From: Nemertoderma westbladi
Taxonomy: Eukaryota > Xenacoelomorpha > Nemertodermatida > Nemertodermatidae
Reading direction: 5' to 3'
DNA: 64,000 nt
Assembly: GCA_032718475.1 (NCBI GenBank)
Contig: JAUCBJ010001720.1
Coordinates: 62,001-126,000 of the forward strand
The notes beneath the pieces were generated by a model. It made no database searches, had not been told where the DNA came from, and saw nothing but the letters and a program-made list of their open reading frames with translations. Each line of letters opens with the position of its first letter. Position 1 is the first letter of the stretch. The position numbers were made by a program, and so were the translations under genes. Positions 1 through 10,091 of the stretch are shown here, piece after piece.

Positions 1-430
1 GTGTAGTGGTTGCATTGAATATACATCTCTCGGAGGTCGAGGGTTCGATCCCCAGTTTTCGGCCAGGGCAGTTTTCGTTTCGGCATGAATGCTTGATGGG
101 ACTAGCCAGGGCGCATCTCTGACTTGCATCCTTAGGTGGTAGCTCTAACTGCCGAATAAAAGTTTACTTTGTTTATTTTTTTTACAACTACAAGTGTTGA
201 CAAGTATCTTAAACTAATTCAATTGGTAAGTATATGTTAAAAATATATATAAATTTTGATAATAATTTAACAAACTAATTGCAACGATCAAACTAGCTAG
301 GAACGTTGTAATTCCGGTAAAATTCCGGCCGGAATTGACCCCATTCCGGCAATTCCGGCCGGAACCGGAATCGTTCAAAAACCGCCGGAATTCCGGCCGG
401 AACGGAATTCCGGGACATCCCTAAATATAA
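1..430 (+). repeat. SINE-like repeat with tRNA-like head and CCGG-palindrome tail
   Basis: The first 60 bases look like a tRNA-derived RNA polymerase III promoter: an A-box-like GTAGTGGTT and a B-box GGTTCGATCC. An AT-rich body follows, and from about 310 to 421 a tail built of TTCCGGCCGGAA-type palindromes that ends in GGGACATCCC. A second copy lies inverted at 60933-61380 and matches along the whole length, and a piece of the tail recurs at 62525-62620. Repetition with the same end point in three places supports a mobile element. The 5' end may be cut by the window edge. No protein is encoded. Assignment as a SINE is inference from the promoter-like head and the size. Confidence 0.7.
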
Positions 431-553
431 GCATTATTTAGGATATGCATTTTTAAGTATATATGCCTTACATTTACGCCAAGAAAACACATGGTCATAG
501 GAACCAACAATTCAGTAAATTGAATACAATTCAGTAGATATGTATAAAATGAG

Positions 554-823
554 TTAATCTTCAATTGTCATATCTATATCAAACGGGTGGAGTTTGAGCA
601 TGGTACAATACTCGTTGCATTTATGTTTTCGTTTAAAGTTTTCTATAGCGATATACGAACAATTTCCAACACAGAAATTTATTTCTGCCTTTTTATCAGG
701 ATCAGCACCCTGATCCTCGCGTTCTATCTTTCTCTCTGAGTACAGGTCAGTTGAAGCAATCTCAGGGTCGTATAAGTTGTATGCAGTACCTTGCACATTA
801 GTATCTGGTGTGATTAGGTCTAC
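554..823 (-). CDS. Alpha-kinase domain, C-terminal exon (partial gene)
   Basis: This minus-strand exon encodes a segment resembling the end of an atypical alpha-kinase domain: a VD-L start, then YDPEIAS (family pattern DPxIxS), a glycine-containing FCVGNC stretch, and HKCNEYCTMLKL, matching the H-x-C-N-x-x-C-x-x-L zinc-binding end of eEF2K/MHCK-type kinases. It ends with a TAA at 554-556. The proposed acceptor is the AG at 825-824, giving a phase-0 start. The 5' part of the same gene is probably the exon at 2301-3039; the exons between them were not found. The usual GxGxxG-like loop looks degenerate (V-G-N-C), so activity is uncertain. Substrate unknown; alpha-kinases phosphorylate serine or threonine. 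Confidence 0.55.
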   Translation of the reverse strand, partial: VDLITPDTNVQGTAYNLYDPEIASTDLYSERKIEREDQGADPDKKAEINFCVGNCSYIAIENFKRKHKCNEYCTMLKLHPFDIDMTIED

Positions 824-868
824 CTTTTACATAACAACAGTACATCAATGGCGGATATACTACTACTA

Positions 869-978
869 CTAAGTCGAGCGAACTCGGACAGTGGAAATGA
901 GATCCTTCCAGGCTTCCCGATTCTCCATAGTTGTCGCAATTGCGTTTCTCCCAAGTTCAGAGATGGCGGATATACATT
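869..978 (-). pseudogene. Non-LTR retrotransposon ORF tail, relic
   Basis: About 35 codons on the minus strand end in a peptide of the form RNAIATTMENREAWKDL followed by a TAG at 869-871. This is the typical last segment of a non-LTR retrotransposon polymerase ORF (pattern A-x-x-M-x-D/N-R-x-x-W-x-x-L-V). A stop lies just upstream in the same frame, so only the tail remains. The phrase ATGGCGGATATAC occurs on both sides of it (848 and 963), perhaps a flanking duplication. It sits in the presumed intron of the alpha-kinase gene. Confidence 0.6.
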
Positions 979-1010
979 ACACATCATAATATGGCATGGC
1001 AGTCACGTGA

Positions 1011-2300
1011 AAACAAGGGCCTTCACATTCCCAATTCTCTATCTAATCTATTATGGTTGTGCGTAATGCTCAATACTACTTTATGATATTAATTCATTCA
1101 CGTTTAACATTAACAGCCATACGTTTCATCAACCCCCCCCCCCCCCCCCCTCCCCTTCCAATGTGACAAACTATCACGATATGTTGGCGTTGGGCCCCGT
1201 CCCTACGTCCACCCTCCCTTGTGAAGGGCTAGGGGGGACTTTCGACCCATCATTACTAAAGGGTAGTGATAATATTCAAAATAAGTTTTCCCATGTATAC
1301 GTAATTTTATTCTTAAATAGGTACTTGTTTGTTCCTAAATTCTGCCTAAATGCTGCCTTACTCAATGTTAAATAATTTATTGTTCTCGAATATTTAATTC
1401 GTAACTAGGGAACCGCTTAACTACAAACCAATATTGGATATGGAGTTCCGTTTCGAAGTTCGCCTTGCAGAGACTAAAGTTGCAATAACTTTTGAGGGTG
1501 TGAATGTAATTTACTCAAATAGGGTAGGTGCGCGAAAAAATAGTTGGGCTAGAAGTATTACGTACAAACCTTTTCATTACGATGCTCTTTCAACACAACT
1601 AATAAAATTAACCAAAAATATTTTTTTCACTCATTGTAATTATATTTACTGTTTGCTTAATCTGTTTGTGTTTATATCTGTTTATGTGCAGTATTTAGGA
1701 AGACGTCAAAGAAACTAATATATTTATAGCATTATTTACATTTCTAATTAAATTAAGGAATTAAAAACGTGTTGGTGTTATTATATTCATTTATCGGAAT
1801 TTATATTATAGGAATTTATTATTCGTTTATGCATTCTAGTTAATTAATTGATATAATTAACGACATAATTATGTAAATAAAAATTGTTAAATGAAACAAA
1901 TCTTTGTTTCGGTTTATAATTGACAATAGCACACCCTCACAATCACTTCAAATTGAGAGTTAAAGTGATTGACATTTTGTTAATGAACTACGCTTTTGTA
2001 AGGCATTGGCAAATTCCAACAAATTCCGATGGCGTCAAACATCTTCAGACAACTTCAAACAACTTCAGATAGCTTCCAACAACATCCAACAGAAATTTCA
2101 AACACTTTCAGACGGATTTCAGACAGATTCAGATGGGCTCCAACAGACTAAACTTGTTGGAAATATTTTCTCCAACAGAATCAAACAGTACTAAATCTCC
2201 GTAGGTTAGCATTGTGCTTGTTTGAAGCTGTCGGAGTGTGTTGGATCCGATCGGATCCGATGGCACTCTGTTGGTGAGCGGGACTGTATAAACTTTCTAC
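1011..2300. other. AT-rich interval, presumed alpha-kinase intron(s)
   Basis: Between the two alpha-kinase exons I see no convincing coding segment. The interval has an 18-base poly-C run at 1133-1150 and, at about 2005-2165, a degenerate repeat of roughly 11-13 bases around the phrase CAACTTCAGA. A plus-strand frame at 1434-1718 starts with an apparently non-random peptide but matches nothing I recognise. The central kinase exons should lie here if the gene is intact; I could not find them. Confidence 0.4.
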
Positions 2301-3039
2301 CTTGAAGATCGTATGCAAAATATGCATTGCGAAAGCCCCCAGCAGCATACACGTCTAGTTCAATTTTCATCGCTTCCGGTTTGTACTCTATCCAAGTACT
2401 AGTTGCAACATTAAACTTCTCAAGTTTCATCTCTGCATCTTTCTTCTGACTCGGTTTAATAAGTTTACCGGCTTTCAGCAAGGTTGCTACAGATAATGAA
2501 CGTGGATAAACAGAATTACACTGAGATGGACCGCTAGATACAGTACCGGTACTTGAAATTCCCACAGTACCGCTACTCGGTTGTCGTTGACTACCGGTAA
2601 ACTGACCGGTAGGCCTATTATCTTCGCATTCCGAATCCGAATCTTCACCAACTACGAACGGCTTTTCGAGAAATCGTACAAGATAAACTGGGGTTTTCTT
2701 GCCACCAACTCCAAGCTGTGCCATGTTAAAACAAGATGGTCCACGATCGATAGCCAGAACATCACATGTATTCTTTGACTGGTTATAAAAGTTCTCGCAA
2801 GCAGTCTTAATATTCGGGATAGTAAGTTCGTCGTAAGTAAACGGTACAAATTCGCGAGTATCCAATGGTTCGTACTTCTTCATCTTACCGGATGGGACAG
2901 AACTCAGCCGTAAAACAAGAATTTCATTCGGTGTCTCGGTTTTCGATTTCACAGAACTCCGGACTTTTCTTTCCTTAATCTTCTGTGCGAACTGTTCCCA
3001 ACTCTCGTTTCCCTGACGTTTTCCCTTTGGTAGCGGCAT
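2301..3039 (-). CDS. Alpha-kinase-like protein, first exon
   Basis: An ATG at 3039 opens a 277-codon minus-strand frame. Residues about 1-30 are basic. The middle (about 45-130) looks like a folded domain I do not recognise, followed by a Ser/Gly/Thr-rich linker. Residues about 208-240 read KFNVATSTWIEY, then KIELDVYAAGGFRNAYFAYD, which resembles the first strands of an alpha-kinase domain (W-x-x ... I-x-x-x-x-F-A-x-G-G-x-R-x-A-y). The kinase frame then stops making sense, and a good donor, CAAG|GTAGAA, lies at 2301/2300, so I end the exon there; unspliced, the frame runs to 2206. The C-terminal kinase exon is at 554-823. Serine/threonine kinase function is inference. Confidence 0.55.
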
Positions 3040-3249
3040 GACTACTGTACTTAATACAGTAATACTGACTGACTACTACTGTACCGTACTACTCGGAGAA
3101 AAGCTATACTGTGTAGGGCATAGGGTACCTTGAATAGGGTAGCTTGAATTTCAGTACCGGAATACTGAAACTAATCTCGAACTACAGGATACTGGAAGCC
3201 TACCGGTACAGCAAAACAGTATGTTAGTTAATGATACTGCAGGAAATAC

Positions 3250-3760
3250 ACATTTTGGCAGCTGTAGGCCATGTTTCCATGTGTTTGAAAGTATTTGGCA
3301 GCAGTCGGCCACGTGTGAATTCAATTTTACTTTGCAATTTTTTTTTCTATTTCGCTGTGGCCGAGTACTGCCACCTATACAGTATAATATAACTGCAGTG
3401 GTTAGTATTAAATGAATACCTGGCAGCTGTAGGCCACGGTGGGTTTAAGAAAAAAATTTAACATATTTTTTTATTGAATTTTTTTTATTGAATTTTTTTA
3501 TTGAATTTTTTTATTGAATTTTTTTTGTAATTTTTTTTTATTGAAATTTTTTTTATTGAATTTTTTTATTGAATTTTTTTTTATTTAATTTTTTTTTAAT
3601 TTTTTTTATTGAAATTTTTTTTATTGAATTTTTTATTGAAATTTTTTATTGAAATTTTTTATTGAAATTTTTTTTATTGAATTTTTTTATTGATTTTTTA
3701 ACCGATTATTTTTATTAGACATTGATGGTTTATGTGGCAGCAGTCGGCCACCATACATGT
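3250..3760. repeat. Five scattered imperfect copies of GTGGCAGC-GT-GGCCAC
   Basis: The motif TGGCAGC(A/T)GT(C/A)GGCCA occurs at about 3255, 3296, 3421 and 3734 on the plus strand and in inverse at about 3352-3373. The best copies form an inverted repeat GTGGC-8 bases-GCCAC. They flank and surround the T-rich repeat and the truncated end of the retrotransposon. I do not recognise the family; it may be terminal sequence of a small DNA element. Confidence 0.5.
3448..3705. repeat. T-rich simple repeat, unit about T(6-8)ATTGAA
   Basis: About 20 irregular copies of a 12-14 base unit made of a T run followed by ATTGAA. Read on the minus strand this is (TTCAATAAAAAA)n. It lies at the 3' (broken) end of the minus-strand retrotransposon and may have arisen from an A-rich tail, but the element is truncated inside its polymerase domain, so an ordinary 3' tail is not a full explanation. 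Confidence 0.8.
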
Positions 3761-5738
3761 CTACTATGATGGGATAGATGAGCTTTAAACACTCAGGTAT
3801 TTTAAAGACCTCAGGGGGAACACCATCTACTCCACTGGCACGATTGGTCTTAATGCTCTTTGCAGCAGCCTTCACTTCTGCAAAGGAGATATCACCAATG
3901 GGAATATCTGAGAGTACAGACTCAGACACTTTTACTTCTATAAAGTTATCAGGCAATACCCTGTCATTATTGAGGAGCTATTCAAAGTGGGCTTTCCAAC
4001 CATTGAGGCGATGGGCTGGTGATTCAGCCTTAACCTTGGTGGTTGGTTGGCTTTTCCGCCCAGTAAGCAGATTGATCGATTTCCATGCCTGGGATGATTG
4101 CCTGCTGTCGTCAGCATCATTGATGGCATCAACCTGTTGGTTTATTAGTTCCTGTAGATTAGCAGAGTACTGCCTGTTCAGGGACCTAGATGCAGCCTTA
4201 ACTGCATTCTTGGCCGCTGTAGTCTGTTTGAGTCGGGACTCTTTCTGCGCCTTATGAAGGTCATTTCGGCACTTCTGAATTTTGTTGTCAGTCCAGGGGG
4301 CCCTTTTCCTGTTTCGAGGGTATACAGGAACTGTTTCTGCAGCTGCTAACTTAACTGCTTCTGTAATGGCAGTATAGCCCTCACAGTGATCTGCCGCCTC
4401 AGAGGCAAGAGCCTCATACCTGTTGCTCAGCTGTAGTGTGAAGCTGGATCTCACACTTGGCTGTTGCAACAGAGAGGACCAGTCATGCCGCGGCAAGGCA
4501 GATTTCGTTGTTCTGCTAGCACGCAGACTAAGTCTTACCTTGGCCACAATAAGGCGGTGATCACTGGAGAAGGGTCGAAGTGTAAATGCATTACAGTCTT
4601 GTATAGAGCTCCTGTACTTCCTACGAAACAGAATATGGTCTATCTGGGACTTGTGACCACTGGGTCCACTATGAGTCCATAGCTTTCCAGTTCGCTTCTT
4701 GAACTGGGTTCCAGCCGAAAACAATCCATTTCCAGAGATAAAATCCTGAAGATGGACAGAATTTCGGTTAACACTATTGCTATAGACCCAGGGCGATGTA
4801 GGTGATTGATGCAGACTTGCATTAAAGTCTCCCAGGAATGTTAAGAATGCATGCTGATCCACTCCATCAGTAGCTGCTTGTAGATAGTGGTAGAAATTTT
4901 CCACCTCCTCTACAGGGGCAACACTAGTTGGAGAGTAGCACACAATCAGAACCACCTTAGGAAACTTCTTAGCCAGTCTTCCAGAACATGAGAAGTGGCA
5001 ACGGATAATGCGGTTAGAGATTTGGTCTATTTTGTCCAATGCTGCATGTGCAGTTGGATTCATCAATAGACCAATTCCACCATTGCCACTATCATCTGCT
5101 GACGCGAGGGCGAGTCGCCAACCGCCCCCCATGTCCTTAATCAGAACCTCATCAGTCTGTCCAGTCTGCATTCGGTGCTCTTGAACACCCACTGCGCTAA
5201 GAGAAAGCTTATCTGCCAAGGCAGTCAGCTCACCTTGTCGCATTGGGGACCCGAGTGTTAGGGTGTTTACTGAGGCTAGTCTTGTGACTTGCCTCAGATT
5301 CACCAATGGCTTTGTTGGTCGGGGTGGAACATGAGAGTAGCCTCCAACTCCAGAATCCCTCTCCCCATCACAATCTGGCCTTCCTGGTGACCCAGGGTTT
5401 GGGCCAGAAAGGTCATCAGGAAAGGGACTCAAAGAATTGTTGGCTGCTCTCTCTCCAGTAGGGGGTGAGACAGGCAGCTGGTCAGGAGTTAACTGACGCC
5501 TGTGAGGCCGATTGTGTCCGGTAATTCCACTGGCCTCTAGTGGCCGGACCTCCGCATTGTTAATGTAATCCATAGTGGGGGTTGGGGGGTGCTTTTTTGC
5601 CGAGTCAGCAGGCCCATCACCCATATTTACTCTGGCGCACATCACCCACCATTGGCTGTTGCAGCTCATCTGCTGGGTCATGCCCTGTACCCTTGCTGCC
5701 AGGTGCAGGTCGCAGTGAAGTGCTCTCAGAGTGGACAT
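3687..5738 (-). pseudogene. RTE-like non-LTR retrotransposon, 5' half with one stop
   Basis: One minus-strand frame runs from ATG 5738 to 3687 with a single TAG near 3978. After about 150 poorly conserved residues comes an apurinic-type endonuclease domain: VGVQEHRM (catalytic Glu), LTFLGDFNASL (Asp/Asn), SQIDHIL and SSDHRLIVAKV (Asp/His). A linker follows, then WKAHFE at the stop, and the opening of a reverse transcriptase, TNRASGVDGVPPEVFK. This order and spacing fit RTE/CFDP2-type elements. The polymerase is cut off about 90 codons after the stop, in the palindrome and T-rich sequence near 3700, so the copy cannot move on its own. Sequence from 5739 to about 5960 probably includes its 5' untranslated part. 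Confidence 0.85.
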
Positions 5739-6432
5739 GAGAACACTCTACTCCTGACCAGCCATTGGTAGATCACCATCTGCCTGGTCAGGCCATATAC
5801 CCCTGCAGCCAAGTATATGGGTCCTTAATCCAGGACCAAGGGCGTCCTTATCCCAGAACGAAGGGGGTCCTAGTTACAGGACCAGATTTGCCCTAGTAAG
5901 AGGGTCTATGCAGCTACAGGTGGCACCTCCTTTATGCTGCATGGAGGTGGCAAGTTTTCTTGATCAGTGACCTAGAATACCTGACCTGACCATCAATCTG
6001 ACAAACTGATTTAACCTAAAATTATCTTGCTGTCTAGGCATTGGAGCAACGATCTCATGGCAAGGCAATGCGTATTATTGAACCGGGAACCGCCGGGAAA
6101 TGTACACATTTTTGGAATTCGGTAATCGTTAAAGAAAAATAAATGCCACATCTAGCTAGTCGATGAAATTCATATTCTTTAACCAATGAACGTGTATGTA
6201 GCCTAGAGGTGGTTTTATCGGCCTCCACTGCGAGGCTCTGGTTCGAATCAGGAAACCAAACTGGTGAGAGACCCAGTAAGGTCGATCGACACGAACTTGT
6301 ACTGGTACCGCGATAATATTGACATGTTTTTAGCTGTTGCCCGACTGTCTTGATTTTAGATTACTTTGTTGTCACAACGGCACCTATACCGGTACCGGTA
6401 CGCGCTCGGTGCAGCAGCAAGTAAAAGTGAGA
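5739..6432. other. Retroelement 5' flank, tRNA-like sequence and CDIPT upstream region
   Basis: No gene of its own. The first ~220 bases look like the 5' end of the minus-strand retroelement. A tRNA-like sequence lies at 6196-6260 (listed separately). The CDIPT start codon follows at 6433, so the CDIPT promoter and 5' untranslated region must lie here; I see no clear TATA box. Confidence 0.5.
6196..6260 (+). repeat. tRNA-derived SINE head (A and B box)
   Basis: An A-box-like TAGCCTAGAGGTGG (from about 6199) and a B-box GGTTCGAATC (6240-6249) are spaced as in a tRNA gene, with a GCCTC/GAGGC stem between them. The anticodon loop and acceptor stem do not fold properly, so this is more likely a SINE head than a working tRNA. 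It lies about 170 bases before the CDIPT start codon on the same strand. Confidence 0.5.
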
Positions 6433-6758
6433 ATGACAAGCGTTTTCCTATTCGTACCCAATCTGATCGGGTACGGACGAATCCTTCTGGCGATTTTGTC
6501 CTTCTATTATATGCCAACGTTCCCCGCTAAGGCCGTTGGTTGCTATCTTCTCAGTGGTTTTCTCGATGCATTCGACGGTCACGCAGCTCGACTTCTGGGG
6601 CAGAGCAGCAAGTTCGGTGCTATGCTGGATCAGCTAACAGATCGATGCGCCACAATGGGTCTCCTCGTCGTTTTATCTACTTTCTATCCAAAATATATGT
6701 TGGCGTTTCAATTGAGCATGGTGATAGACATCGCGAGTCACTGGATGCACTTACACAG
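6433..6758 (+). CDS. CDIPT: CDP-diacylglycerol--inositol 3-phosphatidyltransferase, exon 1
   Basis: Phosphatidylinositol synthase transfers CDP-diacylglycerol's phosphatidyl group to myo-inositol, giving phosphatidylinositol in the endoplasmic reticulum membrane. Exon 1 carries the N-terminal membrane segments and the complete CDP-alcohol phosphotransferase signature D-G-x2-A-R-x8-G-x3-D-x3-D: DAFDGHAARLLGQSSKFG then AMLDQLTD. The start MTSVFLFVPNLIGYGRI is typical of the family. The exon ends at the donor ACAG|GTAGGC in phase 2. Joined with 7466-7643 and 8009-8146 it gives 642 bases, 213 codons plus stop, the same length as the human enzyme. All metal-binding aspartates are present, so the gene should be functional. 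Confidence 0.96.
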
Positions 6759-7465
6759 GTAGGCCGTTACGACTGATATTCCGAGAGTTGTTTGTGATAT
6801 GATCGGTTTAACTTTCGGAGGATATCCGTAAGACATTCGTTAGTTAACAGTGTGGGTCCTGCGTCCTGGTATACTTCTGTACCTGCAGACTTGCTTTTAA
6901 GTGTTTTACCCATATTTTATGCAGTAATTCTATCATCGTAGTCGTAGAAATAGGTACCTGAGCCATGGGCTAGAACGGAATTACAGCATAAAATGCTCGC
7001 TGATCCCAAAATCTGACGATACACGTTTTAGATAAAAAAATTATCGTCAAACAGACTGACAATTATTCAATTCTATATTTTTGTTGTAACATGTTGAATG
7101 TTGAAATTAGCCTTATATTCATTTGGATCACCATTACCGGTATTAGAAAGGACATTATCATTTGGTTAAATATTTCAATAATAAACAATAAATATAATAT
7201 ATAAAAAATATTATTTAATTTTTTTTATTTATTTTTTTTTTATTATTTATATTTTAATTTATATATAAATAAAAAATAATGTAAAAATATATACCGGTAG
7301 GCGGTACCATTAATTTTACCATTATTTTATTATACAGATATTATTAAGTATTAACATGCAGAGCAGACATGGATGGTATTAACCCCAAACCTAAGCATAA
7401 TATTCCTTAGTATTGTTGAATATTTGAAGTTTAATTGTAATTCTTTATCGCTTACGTTTTTATAG

Positions 7466-7643
7466 CACATTGCTTAAAGGAGGAACGAGTCACAAACAGA
7501 TCGATTTATCGGGCAACCCAGTACTGCATCTGTACTACACATCGAAACCGGTACTGTTCTGTATGTGCGCGGGCAATGAATTGTTCTACGCCTCTCTGTA
7601 TCTCATGTACTTCTACACGGGTCCTGTCATCCCTATTATTAAG
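7466..7643 (+). CDS. CDIPT: CDIPT exon 2
   Basis: The acceptor TTTTTATAG|C and the donor AAG|GTTAGT fit the phases of exons 1 and 3. The segment HKQIDLSGNPVLHLYYTSKP, then CAGNELFYASLYL, is closely similar to the animal phosphatidylinositol synthase sequence after the catalytic helix. The exon ends in phase 0. The 707-base intron before it is AT-rich with no recognisable insert. Confidence 0.96.
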
Positions 7644-8008
7644 GTTAGTTAGTGTCTCAGTTGAACAGCTGGTCAACTGGTCTGTCTGTCTCAGACGACG
7701 AACACCAAGTTAGTATTTTTGGCAGCAACTTGTTATTGCATAATGTTGCCAGGGGGGCAGGGGGGGGGGGGGGGTAGCTTTCGACACCATCAAAATTAAT
7801 CCCTATTCCCTCTCTAGAGGAAATGGGCGCAAATAAAAGCGGTAACAAAACAACTACATGATGGCGAAACAAGTTTCTGCAGCAAAAGTTGCATCGTCGT
7901 GTTAATCGGGCCTCATATAATAATTATCACTTTATTATGCTTTAATTACACATGCACTATTGCTATTAATATATCTAATCTAATTAATCTCTCTATTTGT
8001 TAATACAG

Positions 8009-8146
8009 ATGGGTTTACTACACTTAATATGTTGGTGTTGCGTTCCCATCGCGGTGGCTAAATCTCTGATTAGTCTGGTTCACCTGGTTACAGCCAGTTG
8101 CAATATCGTCTTATTGGACACAGAGGAAAGGAAAAAGATATCCTAA
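8009..8146 (+). CDS. CDIPT: CDIPT exon 3 (C-terminus)
   Basis: After the acceptor AATACAG, 45 codons encode the last membrane helices, including AVAKSLISLVHLVTA, and a basic C-terminus ERKKIS, ending in TAA at 8144-8146. An AATAAA polyadenylation signal overlaps the stop codon (8146-8151); another is at 9194-9199. The preceding intron has a 15-base poly-G run at about 7760-7774. Confidence 0.95.
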   Translation: MGLLHLICWCCVPIAVAKSLISLVHLVTASCNIVLLDTEERKKIS

Positions 8147-8334
8147 ATAAACTTATACTCAATCCAGAATGCAGCGCATACCATTCCCTCCCTATATATG
8201 GCAGTATGTTCTAGAATCAACGAATACCATTCCTTTAAATGTCCCAGCAAGGTATACCGTTTCTATTGTTACCAGTAGTATATATTATATACTACATACA
8301 GTGGCATATAGTATGTTCTGGAGAGGAAACACAA

Positions 8335-8653
8335 TTTCTGGAACACACACCGCTATAGTAGTATGTTCTGGAACACACACCGCTATAGTAGTATGTTCTG
8401 GAACACACACCGCTATAGTAGTATGTTCTGGAACACACACCGCTATAGTAGTATGTTCTGGAACACACACCGCTATAGTAGTATGTTCTGGAACACACAC
8501 CGCTATAGTAGTATGTTCTGGAACACACACCGCTATAGTAGTATGTTCTGGAACACACACCGCTATAGTAGTATGTTCTGGAACACACACCGCTATAGTA
8601 GTATGTTCTGGAACACACACCGCTATAGTAGTATGTTCTGGAACACACACCGC
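8335..8653. repeat. 30-bp minisatellite, about 10.5 copies
   Basis: The unit, beginning GGAACACACACCGCTATAGT, is repeated about ten times without visible change at 30-base spacing. It follows CDIPT by about 190 bases and could lie in an extended 3' untranslated region if the 9194 polyadenylation signal is used. Because the unit is a multiple of three, both strands show long open frames; these are not genes. The near-perfect copies suggest recent expansion. Confidence 0.97.
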
Positions 8654-10091
8654 GCTAGAACACAGCGGATACGGACATACCATTAATTCATGTGCTTGGA
8701 TGTTGTTAACTTTCTGTGTTACACGCGCAATGTAAATGATGATTAATTGTATAACCTGTTACAATCTATACTTTTTTTTTCGTTCTGGTATTATATTTTA
8801 TATTAGGTAACGAAGCTATTGTTACTTCTAGTTGGTTAGTTCGTTAGGAATGCGATAACAGTATATTAAATGTATAAGAAAATGTCAAACTTAGCATGTT
8901 AGACTGGGACGAAAAAATGTAAACCACATAACTTATTGAACAGCTGTATGCAGCTCATAATCTATTTTGTGCAACGGTACTGCAAAGTTGACCCTTCTGA
9001 TAACTGACTGGCTGTAGTTTGTCAGACCTAGTTAGATTGGCCTTCAATAATATCATATAAATTTTATTTGATTAGCATTGGATCTAGATCGAACTATTAT
9101 TGGTCAAGGTGCATAATATGATATATTTAATTGTATATTATAATATTATGTTGTATTTTCTTTTGTTTAGATTTTATGTGATTAGTTTACTTTAATAAAT
9201 AATGTACCGATATTCCATTGTATTGTTTTATTTATAACATATTTTATATTGAATAAATAAGCGCAAGGCTGGATTTGATACCATACACTAACACTAACAC
9301 AGTACTTCAAATCAGAAAGGTGTGCTCCTAATATTTAAAATTAAAATATAGGATTCACCCACTCTTAAATTATAGTGTTATAATAATTGTTATTGGTCGT
9401 AGCTGCAGTAGTATTTGCATTTTTATACATAATAACATAATTTAGTTGAACGTTTGATTAAACGTTTGATTGTTCAACGTCTTAAGACCACCCCCCCCCC
9501 CCCCCCCCCCAAGCCACCCCCACCCCCTTCCCTCCATATCTGTCCAAACCTGAGTCAACCCCCCCCCCCCCCTCCCTCCATATCTGTCCTAACCTGCTGA
9601 GTCAAATTTTGCTCTCTTGTAAATAATCAGTGCAGAGAGAAAAAATGCTACTATACTCCATATAAATTTCCCAGCAAAATTTAGACGTCCGCTTTTGCAA
9701 TCCTCGCAGCACCAAATTCATCGGAACCCAAACAAGTTGAGGACGACGAATAGCGGAGTTTACAGTTCTGGGCTCAACCGAGCAACAATAGAATTATTGT
9801 TTCAAATGTTTTATATGTTATTTTAATATTATTGCACCTAACTTAAGGATCGATTCATGGTCATGATGTTTATTCAGTTTGTAATGAACAATATTTTGTC
9901 ACCAGGGATACAAAATAGGCTATAACACAACATGATTTGAAATCAGTAGCTAGTCATGTTTAGTATGTTGCCTTTTAATTATTGTCTAAAACGGAATATA
10001 TCCCATAAGGTGTATTCGTAGCCCAGCTAAACATATTCTAGAATGTTTATTGAAAATAAATTACATTGATAAGTTAAGGGAAGTTATAATC
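8654..10091. other. Intergenic region CDIPT to IFT43
   Basis: AT-rich sequence without a recognisable gene. It contains AATAAA signals at 9194-9199 and about 9252, a 20-base poly-C run at 9491-9510 and a shorter one at about 9561-9571. The promoter of the IFT43-like gene must lie at the right end; no specific element could be assigned. Confidence 0.5.

Noticed and set aside
3778-4257. 159-codon plus-strand frame over the retrotransposon
   Set aside because: Antisense reading; the minus strand encodes recognisable endonuclease and polymerase motifs.
8169-8735. 188-codon plus frame and minus frames over the 30-bp repeat
   Set aside because: Produced by the repeat unit being divisible by three; no homology, and frames on both strands are equally long.
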